Assembly (NCBI RefSeq): GCF_000003815.2
Contig: NC_049984.1
Coordinates: 27,715,652 to 27,779,651 of the forward strand
Source: Branchiostoma floridae
Lineage: Eukaryota; Chordata; Leptocardii; Amphioxiformes; Branchiostomatidae
DNA: 64,000 bases
Reading direction: 5' to 3'
The translations under genes were made by a program, and so were the position numbers. The notes beneath the pieces were generated by a model. It worked only from the letters and a program-made list of their open reading frames with translations, did not search any database and was not told the origin of the DNA. Below, in pieces: positions 52,934 to 62,303 of the stretch. How positions within the stretch are numbered: the first letter of the stretch is position 1; each line of letters opens with the position of its first letter.

Positions 52934-53668
52934 CTAGAAAAAGGAAAGAATGCTTTCATGATAATATGTTGATATGTGCTATGTACATATATTCTTGTTT
53001 GATATGTTTACTAGTACTTTTTTTCTGTGTATGTTTGTTTTTCCAAGCTATATAACATAAACCAGTTACTGCTGTATGAAATGTTCTAGTATAAAGAATA
53101 CATCAGGCTTGAGACTGTATAAGTTGGATTACGATGTTTCTTGAGTCGGCGTAATTTACACCTTGATACTGTAACTGGGGCTGCTCCTGATTTAGTCCTG
53201 TGTAAAGGAACATAAAATTAACTGTCACTGTAAATTCTAGTCAGGACCTAAAATACATTGACTGAATTTTACATCATTCATCATGTCTGTACAATGAATA
53301 GCTATGGTTACCTCTTACATCCAGATCCAGTGGTACACATCCACTTCGACGTCTGCATGCCGTGGCTGCATCTCAAGCAGCAGGGTAACTACGTTTAAGG
53401 AAATGATGATTCTTCTTACAATGGAGTTTCAAATATGTAATCTAGCATACCTAAGAAGAATAGGCGCGACATGTGTAAACAATACATAGAACACAGTCAA
53501 ACTACACGAGTTGCTAATATCTGATTATGGAACATTATGAGAATAACAGTGTGCTGCTTCAAGAAAATATGGCATTGTCTCGTTTTTCTAGGGAAATGTA
53601 TATAATTTGACAATGATACTGTAAATTCGACTCAGTCAGACACAGAGACAATTTTATGTCACACTTAC

Positions 53669-53748
53669 GACTCGCGGATTTGCTCTGCTGCGCTCAGGTC
53701 GACGAGGCACACATTGCCCCACCTCACATTATTCGGACTGTTGAGGCT
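53669..53748 (-). CDS. Candidate exon upstream of the P2X7-like exon
   Basis: 80-nt exon between acceptor GTCTAAACAG and donor GTAAGT. Reads SLNSPNNVRWGNVCLVDLSA then AEQIRES. Good splice sites and protein-like content. Joining it to a further candidate near 53323-53390 does not keep phase, so the model of this gene is unresolved. Confidence 0.4.
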
Positions 53749-54461
53749 CTGTTTAGACAAGGAGAGCATAGTTCACTGCAATGTCATCATAGCAACATTG
53801 AGATACATATATGTATGCTTAAACGCTGTTTTATGCGGTACGTACACCCTGTCCGTCCCAGTAAGTACGTGTTCCCCAAATCCCATTCTCACTCAAACAT
53901 GGTTATGTGCCACATCAAATCAACGTTACCACAAGCGGCGATTTGGTGTGCGAATAAGAATAAAGGGCATCATAAATTAATTCCAAAACGTTCAGCACAT
54001 TGTACCTGTTGCAAGCTTAGAACATGATACTTTCTTGTTCATGGTTTAGCCGACGTATGTGCAACATACGTCTCACAGGCCTTTGCTACTAAGTAGACGT
54101 ACGAACTCATACGTTAACTGTATCCAGTACCGATCTGCTGGGTCAGATCGCGTACACAGGGCCTAAGTTTTACCATAGATACTAAAGTTTCGTTTAGCTA
54201 TTATCACATGTGACTTGATACATCTCTTTGCCTGACCAAGATTTCCTTCCGTTTTAGCACAGTTTTATACGGTTTAAACGTCGTTTTCCTATTTTTGTGT
54301 GATATAAATAGCCACAGTTGTCCTTCTGAGAAAGTTTTTGGTCATAAGAGTTGTATACGGTTTGAACATCGCCTTTTTACAAGTGTGGTAAATAATGGGA
54401 ATAAAAGACACAGCGCAGAACAAAAGCTAGTTTTCAAAGTTTTTATTTAATACTGAAACGC

Positions 54462-54545
54462 GGCTAGTTGTGTAGTTGTGCGGCTAGCTTCAGTCCTGGC
54501 CCTGTGTAGTTGTGCGGCTAGCTTCAATCCTGGCCCTGTGCAAAT
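54462..54545 (+). repeat. Short tandem duplication (41 bp)
   Basis: GTGTAGTTGTGCGGCTAGCT followed by TCA(G/A)TCCTGGCCCT occurs twice in direct succession. Confidence 0.8.
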
Positions 54546-54670
54546 AAACCAGAAGAATACACGTAAGACTAAATTCTAGTCAGGATAAACCAACACATTG
54601 TGTCAACATCATTTATTATTTGAAAAGTTATTTCCTACAATTCAGGCTGTTAAAGTTATAGTTACCTGGT

Positions 54671-54846
54671 AGACATAAACCCGGACAGCCGTCCCTATGG
54701 GGTACTCGGAGCTGATCTCCAGCCTAAGTTCGGTTGTAGGTTACGTGATAGACATAAACCCGGACAGCCGTCCCTATGAGGTACCCCCAGCTGACCTCCA
54801 GCCTAAGCTCGGTTGTAGGCTTCAGACGGATTCCTCGCAGCATGGC
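54671..54846 (-). CDS. Candidate exon with a 79-bp internal tandem duplication
   Basis: After acceptor TTTTTTTCTAG it reads AMLRGIRLKPTTELRLEVSW then GYLIGTAVRVYVYHV. The same segment is duplicated directly downstream (79-bp offset, about 90% identical by eye), where the frame soon meets a stop. Donor GTAACT closes the second copy. The sequence looks like an edge of a beta-sandwich domain; family unknown. It may belong with the exon at 55590-55688, though phases do not match directly. Confidence 0.4.
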
Positions 54847-55589
54847 GCTAGAAAAAAAAGATAAGTCATCTTTAGAATCGAGTTTCAACGTGTGTTGATT
54901 ATCTCATTACGTATTCCTGCCGGTATACCCTGTTGTAGCTGCTGAGTGTTAGCAATAGGTTTAACAACCTTTTCCACTGGGCGGAAGAACTGTTACCAGG
55001 TCGGTAACAAGAAACAGCCCCCACGAATGACTGTTAAACCAACTTTCTGTGTAATCCAGAAAATACTTGTCTGCCTGGTTGGTACCTGGAATCTTCTATT
55101 GGGCCAAAATGGAAGTATACGGTTTGGCAATCTTGTTGCAATTCTGATAGGGCTTCATTAGTGCATGAGGGATATACCCTGCAACATATCTCAGTACCTG
55201 CTCTTCATCATGACTCATCTAGTAATTTCAAGTTATATTCAAAATCATATTCACGAGTATATATCTTTGTACAGTAATGGTAGTTTTTGGGACACTGTTG
55301 TCTCTTTCCTTAAGTAAATGCTGGCTATTTAAGTTATGTAAAAGTGGCAAAAGTTGAAGTCATTGGTCGCTTATGACTATGTGAGGCCCTACTTTTTGAG
55401 CTTCATTCTCCTACGTTGTCGCTTTACGTTTCCTTCCCCTTCGTTTCTTTGATGACACTATGTGTTAAAAGACACCGGACCGTAAGTTGCCTTAATGATT
55501 TTTATCTTATGGTGAACTTATGGGTGACATATACAGAAATGTCGGTTTTGTTTGACAGATGATATTAGATGTAGAACAGTTTGTATTAC

Positions 55590-55688
55590 CTTTGAAAGTC
55601 TGCTCTGACCCGACATGCTTGACGACAATCTGTGGGTTCTCGCTTGTGCCACCAGTGCTCAACATCACCATCCACTCCTTGACCGTGA
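55590..55688 (-). CDS. Candidate exon, possibly PLAT-like
   Basis: 99-nt exon between acceptor GGTATTCTTAG and donor GTAATA. Reads TVKEWMVMLSTGGTSENPQI then VVKHVGSEQTFK. The W.V.L.TGG.S.N..I.V...GSE pattern is loosely like a PLAT/LH2 beta-sandwich strand pair. Weak identification. Confidence 0.4.
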
Positions 55689-56384
55689 CTAAGAATACCA
55701 AACAGATAAAATTACTGAATAAAAGTTGAAAAAAAAATCGAGACAAAGGCAAATAAGCAAACAGACTACCCTTATCTTTCTTAGAAGTTCTTTTCATTCA
55801 AGTGTCTACTATTCTATACTGGGCCATTGTGCTATGTGCACTTTCCAGTGTGTACAACACAATAATCTTTAATATTTTTTTTGTTCTGTAATGCATTTTT
55901 CGGGACTTAAACCTTTCAACTTATGTGTCACACATGGAAATATTGATAACACCTAAATATTTTTGCGTGCTTGTTTTTGTTCAACTTTTTTTAGAAACGG
56001 AGGAAAATTGATGCGCGAGGAGATGATATCCAAATGGAGTTAATTAAGGGTTAATGACCCGCCCCGAGGTGTACATGGTGTCATAACACCTGGTCCTTTG
56101 CTATAACCACCTCATAAAACCTCCGAGTGAGCGAATGGTTTTAATACTAAGACATCTATCGTACCATCACTGCTACACTCCTTCAGCCCGAGACTATTAT
56201 GACTTGTCCCTGAGCTGGCGCACATGCTCACTACGCTGTCCTCGAAAACAGCTGACCCTACGACCCTACCCTAAAAGTTTCCCTACGAATTACGGCAAAT
56301 TAAAAAGGCCGCCTACGCCTTACGGAACAGAACCTCCTTAGCCACGTGCGGCAAAATTAAAGGTCTTCATTTTTCAGTATTAGC

Positions 56385-56720
56385 TGTGTTATGATTACGT
56401 TGTTTGGGGTAACTGAAAGTCACGAAAAAAAGTTTGCATTTTCTGTGTTATCCTAACATCTACTCTCCAAGCAGAGGTTGAGTCGCGTAGATATAGTAGT
56501 AGTTGGAAAAATCACACCGGCACTACTCGTATTTTTTTCGACCACTACTATATCTACTCAACCTCTCCTTGGAGAGTACTAATATCCACAACCACTCCGT
56601 TTTGACAAACCCTTTGTGAGCCTCGCTACCCCACGCCACCGAATACCCTACTTAGACAGGATGTACACAAGTGCCGCCAGAAAATAGTTCCACTGAAGAA
56701 GGTAGCATTTATCGAATTAG
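56385..56720 (+). repeat. Dispersed repeat, copy with nested MITE
   Basis: Same repeat as 27460-27670, interrupted at about 56449-56586 by a MITE. The halves flanking the insertion align to consecutive positions of the uninterrupted copy. Confidence 0.7.
56461..56578. mobile_element. 118-bp MITE with 22-bp terminal inverted repeats
   Basis: TACTCTCCAAGCAGAGGTTG(AG) at 56461-56482 pairs with the reverse complement of 56557-56578, one mismatch in 22. The pairing extends inward through GTAGATATAGTAGT, so nearly the whole element folds back. Non-coding. Inserted in the dispersed repeat at 56385-56720. Confidence 0.85.
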
Positions 56721-56831
56721 TAGTTTTGTCACTCCAAGCAGTGCGCCGTGCATATAATCTACCACCATTCCTCCAATAAAATCAAAATGTGGTACTATGG
56801 CCAGCCAAGTACAACCTTTTGTTCCAAGGAC
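56709..56831 (-). pseudogene. CACTA/EnSpm-like transposase fragment
   Basis: After acceptor CAATCCAACAG it reads VLGTKGCTWLAIVPHFDFIG then GMVVDYMHGALLGVTKLLIR and stops. G.KG.S.L..IP.FD.......DYMHG.LLGV.K is a hallmark block of EnSpm/CACTA-type (tnp2-like) transposases as I remember them. Only one exon-sized block is present, so this is a relic. Confidence 0.55.
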
Positions 56832-57288
56832 CTGTTGGATTGAAAAAAAAAGGTAAAGGACATTGATTATTACCGCTCGGGTTGAACATATTAGTGATTT
56901 ATAAAAAGTCAATATTTCTATCAACAGACATTCACAGTACATAATTCCCCCTCCCTTCCCACACACCAACACCCAATTTGCTTAAAATGCAGTGATTATC
57001 GTGGGCACACAGGTGTTTGCCTGTAAGTCACTGACGGTGCTGGATTTTAGCAATTCTGCACCATTTCAATAGTACTTCACACAAAGCTGGGAAAGAAGGA
57101 ATTAATTGATGACAGGTGCCCGTGCAGCAAAGATTGTTAGAGAAATTAAGGTAACGAAGAACAGTACTAGAGAAGTACATGTACATGTACACTTATTCTC
57201 ATTGCTTTACATACCTTACACAACTAACGTTATGCTTCGCTTTGACTTATTTGGAAAAAAATCAAAAGGACATTATAAACAAATTCAA

Positions 57289-57609
57289 TTATCTTACATC
57301 TGCGTTTTTATATAAATCCGGCTGCAGCATGGGCTCTTGGCTGAATGGGTATTGATGCTTTGTACAGTTTGGATTACAGTCTAGATACAGTTTTAATAGA
57401 TCCGAGCACCAGTGGCCCTGCCGCGACAAGTTGTCCAGCTCTTGTTGGAACGCCCAGAAACCGCCCGGGACTGTGATGTGGAACTTCTCCGAGTGAGCCC
57501 TGAGCAGGTGTCGAGTTAAACCCAAGAGCAAAGTTAACGCGTAGCAGGCATCCTCGTTTATAGCGTCTTGTCCCCAGGTTTCTCTCGGTAGCTTGGCTGC
57601 TTCCATCAT
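57289..57609 (-). CDS. Unrecognised 106-residue ORF
   Basis: Starts ATG-ATG at 57609. Reads MMEAAKLPRETWGQDAINED, ACYALTLLLGLTRHLLRAHS, EKFHITVPGGFWAFQQELDN, LSRQGHWCSDLLKLYLDCNP and NCTKHQYPFSQEPMLQPDLY. Good protein composition with a hydrophobic helix at 21-37. No family recognised. No clear acceptor upstream, so it may be a short single-exon ORF or an exon with an unseen border. Confidence 0.4.
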   Translation of the reverse strand: MMEAAKLPRETWGQDAINEDACYALTLLLGLTRHLLRAHSEKFHITVPGGFWAFQQELDNLSRQGHWCSDLLKLYLDCNPNCTKHQYPFSQEPMLQPDLYKNADVR

Positions 57610-58558
57610 CCAGGAATTTGATCAGGCATGACTTGTTGTTTGAACTGGACAGAAACGTTCTCCATTGTTTGGTTTGATGTCCGCCGGTTATGGTTTTGTA
57701 CTGTAATGCTGTACTGGACCCACGCTTCAACCTCTCATCATCATTGATGGACTGGTTCCGCAAGTCCTGTCACTGTATAGACGGCCCCGTCGCTGTTTGC
57801 AGAATCGCTTTCACTGCACGACTTGATTCTTTTTCTTTCATTTGCTTTGAGAGAGGGATTCAGGCAAGTATGAAATAGTTGAGTTTTTATAACGAGATGT
57901 ACGACACAACGGAGTCTTTAGCTTGTGTGAGTTGCGAATTGGAGTACAAAATGCCATATCCGCCCAGGAGACGTCACAATCCCATCAGGAAGAGGTGCAC
58001 AATGGGTGGGATTGGGGTTTCCCCTATGTATGCTGGTGTGGTCGCAGGGCGATCACACATCTCCATCCTCATTTTTGACGGAAGCATAACAGGTTCAGAT
58101 TTAGTAAAGGTGCAGTATACACCACTTATGAACAAGAAGCTATTGTATACCTTTAAACCATATTGTAACGCCAAGCACAAAGGAGTTAAGAAAATTTTAC
58201 CTACATGTTATAATTGGTTGGTATATATTACATCATGAATTTAATCTGTGATGTAATAGGTACATGATTCTTAAAGGGACAAGAAATGTTAATATATGAT
58301 AGGAATTTAGAATAATTCCTACAAAGCAAGCAACAATGCAGCTATTTGGTTACAGACTTCGTCACCTTATGGTTTGCCTCAGGTCTCTGTACAACAGAAG
58401 GTGGTACTGGTGATTCCGCCCCAACCGGAACAGCGCATCATCAACTTCTTGGTTGGATGGTTTGGGCATGAGAGTTTCAACAAACTCAGTGGCCAGGTCC
58501 TACAGCTGGTCCAGGCTGTCTACATGAAACCCACTGCCTGTAAAAAAATGGTACGTTA
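57610..58558. other. Non-coding stretch, nothing recognised
   Basis: A plus-strand open stretch (57879-58238) was examined; composition is not convincing. Confidence 0.35.
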
Positions 58559-58759
58559 TCAAACTGTGAAAGTGCCCTGTTGTGGGTGGATTGGGGTTTC
58601 GGCCCGACTTCTCAAGTTCCCGATCTCGTTACATAACATCCAAGCTACTCGGGATAAGTCGTGCCTCTCCCGCCGGGGATTTTGTACTTGTCGCATCAGG
58701 ATGACGGTGTCCTGGGAGGTGGCCCCGAGTGTTGGCATCGAGGCGGCGGTGCCTGACAC
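58559..58759 (-). pseudogene. gag-like fragment related to 22819-23316
   Basis: DTVILMRQVQNPRRERHDLS then RVAWMLCNEIGNLRSRAETP. The LSRVA..LC.EI..LR.RAE core is shared with the gag fragment at 23.3 kb (LSRVAGTLCSEIESLRGRAE). The zinc knuckle is not present, and it ends 33 bp before the palindrome-bearing element. Confidence 0.6.
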
Positions 58760-58791
58760 GCATCGGCCCGGTGTATCATCCGCACAAGCAC

Positions 58792-59916
58792 TGTTGTATC
58801 CAACTTTCGTCAGTATCTAATTTTCGTACTATGCCGAATCCTGGATATCCAGAAAACGTCCTGAGCAGAAGGACGATTCCTGGATATCCAGAAATCGTCG
58901 CAAACACGACGTTTCCTGGATAGACGACGGTGTTTATCCAGAACGTGTGCGTGGGGGTGGAGCTTCCTGTTTTCGAGGGCGGGAACTATTTTCATGTTGT
59001 TTTCGTGGTCAGAAGGCCGCCATCTTTGTATCTCCGGCGCAAGGGGTTTATGTAGAATTATTCTGTCAGCTCCTAGTGTTACAGAACTTAAACGAATGTT
59101 GATAATGATATTTTGATGTTTACAATTGTTACTTACGTATCAGGCCCAAAATGCTCTTTGCGTAATGAATTAACAAATGGCAGTCAAGATGGGATAAATT
59201 TACTGTTGTTTTCCGTATAGCGACACATTCACGGTAACGTGTTAATAGCATCCAGATGGCGTCCCTTTGTCACACAAGGCCTGGTCCACATCCTGGATAT
59301 CCAGAAAACGGCTTGAACAGGAGGACGATTCCTGGATATCCAGAAAACGGCTTGAACAGGCTCAGGACGAATCCTGGATATCCAGAAAACGGCTTGAACA
59401 GGCTCAGGACGAATCCTGGATATCCAGAAAACGGCTTGAACAGGCTCAGGACGAATCCTGGATATCCAGAAAGCGGCCTGAACTGGAGGTCACTGTGGGT
59501 CATGCACGCACCGCAATGGTATCCTGTACCGCGGGTGTCCCGCAATACTCTGAACGCATGTTTAAAGACAACCGTTGTCCACAACGATAGATAATAACAG
59601 TCGCACGACTATATATGTGTGGCGTGTTTGAAGTTGTTTTTCGTGTAGCGTCACATTCTATTTACGTGTTAAAATCATTCAGATGGCGTCCTATCATGGG
59701 GAGGGCAGCGATCACTTCCGGGTTTTAATCTTTCGCAACTTGAGTCTGTCGAGGTCTCACGAGGTTGGCCCATATATGGAAACATGGGCGTGCATAATAA
59801 TGTTTTCTGTCCTGTCAATCACCATGATTGACGGCACCGGAAGTACGAATCCTGGATATCTAGTTTTCGTCAGGTTTTTTGACGATTCCTGGAGCCGACG
59901 AAAAGTAGATGCGACA
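58792..59916 (+). mobile_element. Palindrome-bearing TGT...ACA element, copy B
   Basis: Ends TGTTGTATCCAACTTTCGTC and (read inwards from the right) TGTCGCATCTACTTTTCGTC. It is flanked by AGCAC on both sides (58787-58791 and 59917-59921), a 5-bp target duplication. CTGGATATCCAG occurs at about 58849, 58882, 59292, 59333, 59374, 59416 and 59459 with a variant near 59853; five of these form a tandem array of about 41-42 bp units (59280-59475). Non-coding. Inverted copy of 35674-36711. Either a TIR DNA transposon or an unusual solo LTR. Confidence 0.78.
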
Positions 59917-59921
59917 AGCAC

Positions 59922-60407
59922 CGCGTACCTGTACTTGCACCTGTATTTATTCACGACCGGCTCAGGTTGACTAGCTCGGGTACTCTACTGACGACAAAAC
60001 AACGCAATCGGGGTCTTTACGCAGACAAATCTACCACTAAAAGTACATAGACCATCACACGAAACATTCTTAGCATGTTAAAGTCTATCGTGTGATTTAC
60101 GGCAAATATCGTCGTTAATTCAGTCCATATCGTCAATTGAGACAGAATAAAAATGGCGACCATACACACATGACGCTATTCTAGCAGCCATTGCGGCTTG
60201 TAAGCCGACGATTTCCTAGACAACTGGGTACTGGTTACAATTATTAGAATTTATTAATTGTACAATAACATAAAATGCACTGTAAGGTAAGATAAAAAAC
60301 AGTAAAATCCTAAAATCTACAACAAAAACATTGATAGACAAAACATAAACAAAGTCCTCAATTTATTTACTACTGGTGGCTTGCAGGCGTGTACGCCGTT
60401 GTGTTTT
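59922..60407. other. Non-coding stretch, nothing recognised
   Basis: A+T-rich, no exon supported. Confidence 0.4.
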
Positions 60408-61054
60408 TTAGTCGCTTACTTTGGTCCCTAGGGTCATCTGTCGTTTCGGATACACGGGAGCTGAAGACTGAGACAGAGTTGGCATGATGAGCGAGGTGAC
60501 TGTGTTCTTCAACAGAGAAAGGCGGGTGGGTGACGAGAAAGTGGATCTATCTTGGGCCCAGCTCATTGCAATTAAAACATTTCCCCTTCGGGCCATCCCT
60601 TTGGGGGTTGGGGGCCTGAAAGGCCGGCCCTTGCCCTGCCGCCCACCAAACCCTCCGCCAGAGGCATTTGTTGGGAAAGCTAGAGGCACAGGCCCTTGAC
60701 CCCATGCCTGGTCATGATAGCCGGGTGCCGGTGGCATCCAGGTCGGGGTGGGGGGCATATGCATGGCCTCTGCTCGTCGTAGCTCCGCCGGGCTTTCTCC
60801 GCCTCCTCCGCGAAACGGAGCTCCTCCTTTGTCATTTTTGCTACGTATTTTCTTATGGTCGGGCTGGCGGCTGTACCCGCAAGGAAACTCTGCACCTCCT
60901 TAAACCGCCTAGCCTCTTGTGGCCAGCCTCCTTGACCGCCCTTACCAGCCTCCTCACGGCCGTTTGCATCCTGGCCGGATACAGATGGATAAACGGGTCC
61001 TGGCAAACCCGCTTCACCCGCCGTAACTGGCACTCCACCTCATCATCCTACAAA
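60408..61054 (-). pseudogene. Decayed gag with CCHC remnant
   Basis: After acceptor GGGTCTTTTGTAG the first frame reads ECQLRRVKRVCQDPFIHLYP then ARMQTAVRRLVRAVKEAGHK. A second frame continues RRFKEVQSFLAGTAASPTIR and KYVAKMTKEELRFAEEAEKA. A third gives a Pro/Gly-rich linker (PTPTWMPPAPGYHDQAWGQG), and another PKGKCFNCNELGPR, half of a CCHC knuckle, then a stop. At least three frame changes. Resembles an LTR- or YR-type gag; partner genes are absent. Confidence 0.6.
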
Positions 61055-62149
61055 AGACCCCAAAACACATCGGATCTTAGAGGTTTAGTCACTCAAAGTT
61101 ACATGCATTAACCTCCCCACCACTGTGTGGTCGGTGGTCACATGGTGTCAATTAAGTTTCACCCGACGACTTCGTGGGAGACATACTGTCCTTCATTGTT
61201 ATCTACTGGACCTAGAGCCTGTTCTGTATTGTTGTTGATAAACGATCATTAATATTATTAGGGGAGCTCGAATCTATCTATCGGACTTCCTTTGATTCAA
61301 TAATTGTAGAAATAGGCAAAACTATGGAGACTGATTGCCGCTATCGAGAAATTCTAGTTCCCACGAGGTCAGTTCCTGTGGTCAATTATTCACATAGTTT
61401 ACTCGATTTCTTGTTATGTTTTTCATTGGAGCGATATCGTTTCCGGACTCTTACTATATTTTCCGGATTTCCCTGATTAAACAAGAAAACTCAAAACAGT
61501 ACAATGAGCATGCATTTGTCAGCCTCATACACATATATCGTTAGGAATTATAACGTTGATAATATCAGCATTATTCCCTCAAATGCCTACTACAGTAGTA
61601 CAATATTCAGCAAGCAACACATGGCCTGATCCAGCAACAAATGGCCTGATCCTTGTCTAGTGCAAACACCATCAACAAGTATACTGTATAGTTAAAATTT
61701 TCATGGATTCTTTTAAATCTCAACCTAACTATGAGCTGAGCAGTAGTGTTGAAAATAGACCAGATCAGTTAGTTTAAAGACATGCATGTGTATTATCTCT
61801 AGATCTTCCGCCACGTAAAGACTCACCAGACGCAACGTCCTTCTCACTGTTGAGTGGGGGCTAAATTTCGATATTTAGGCTGCCTATTCTTAACAATTGG
61901 AATCATGGGAGAAAGAGGCTGTCAAAAATCACCTACCTGACTTTTAGAACATGAAAAACTCACATTGGCATGGTTATCCAGCCTCTAAAGTGTAATTTGA
62001 TGAGAAAAAAAGGAAAAAAATTTCGGCGGAATTTTATTGTACGGGACCGAAACATAGGTCGTGACCTTTTCACCCCTTTTCACTGCCTGTAAAAAAACAC
62101 CAAAACACCTGACTTCTAAGGCCTACTGCAACCACAAATATCAATAAAA
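61055..62149. other. Non-coding stretch, nothing recognised
   Basis: No exon, RNA gene or clear repeat supported. Confidence 0.4.
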
Positions 62150-62303
62150 ATCTGTTTTTTCAACATAATATATTTTTTTAATATATATTTATTTGCAAAT
62201 CCATGCCCGTAGGCTAATTGCAATGATACAGACAGTGAAAAGTAACAAGTGTCTATTCTAAATACACACACGTCAGCTATCTATGTACATGCTTCTACTT
62301 TCT
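62150..62303 (-). other. 3' untranslated region of the LINE
   Basis: Directly downstream of the LINE stop codon: an A+T-rich segment with AATAAA (in GCAAATAAATATAT) and a run ATATTAAAAAAATATATTATG that probably marks the 3' end near 62150-62170. Confidence 0.5.

Noticed and set aside
57879-58238. 119-codon plus-strand open frame
   Set aside because: Residue composition is not protein-like and the opposite strand is also open in part.
59256-59594. Overlapping open frames on both strands
   Set aside because: They arise from the tandem CTGGATATCCAG units of a non-coding element.
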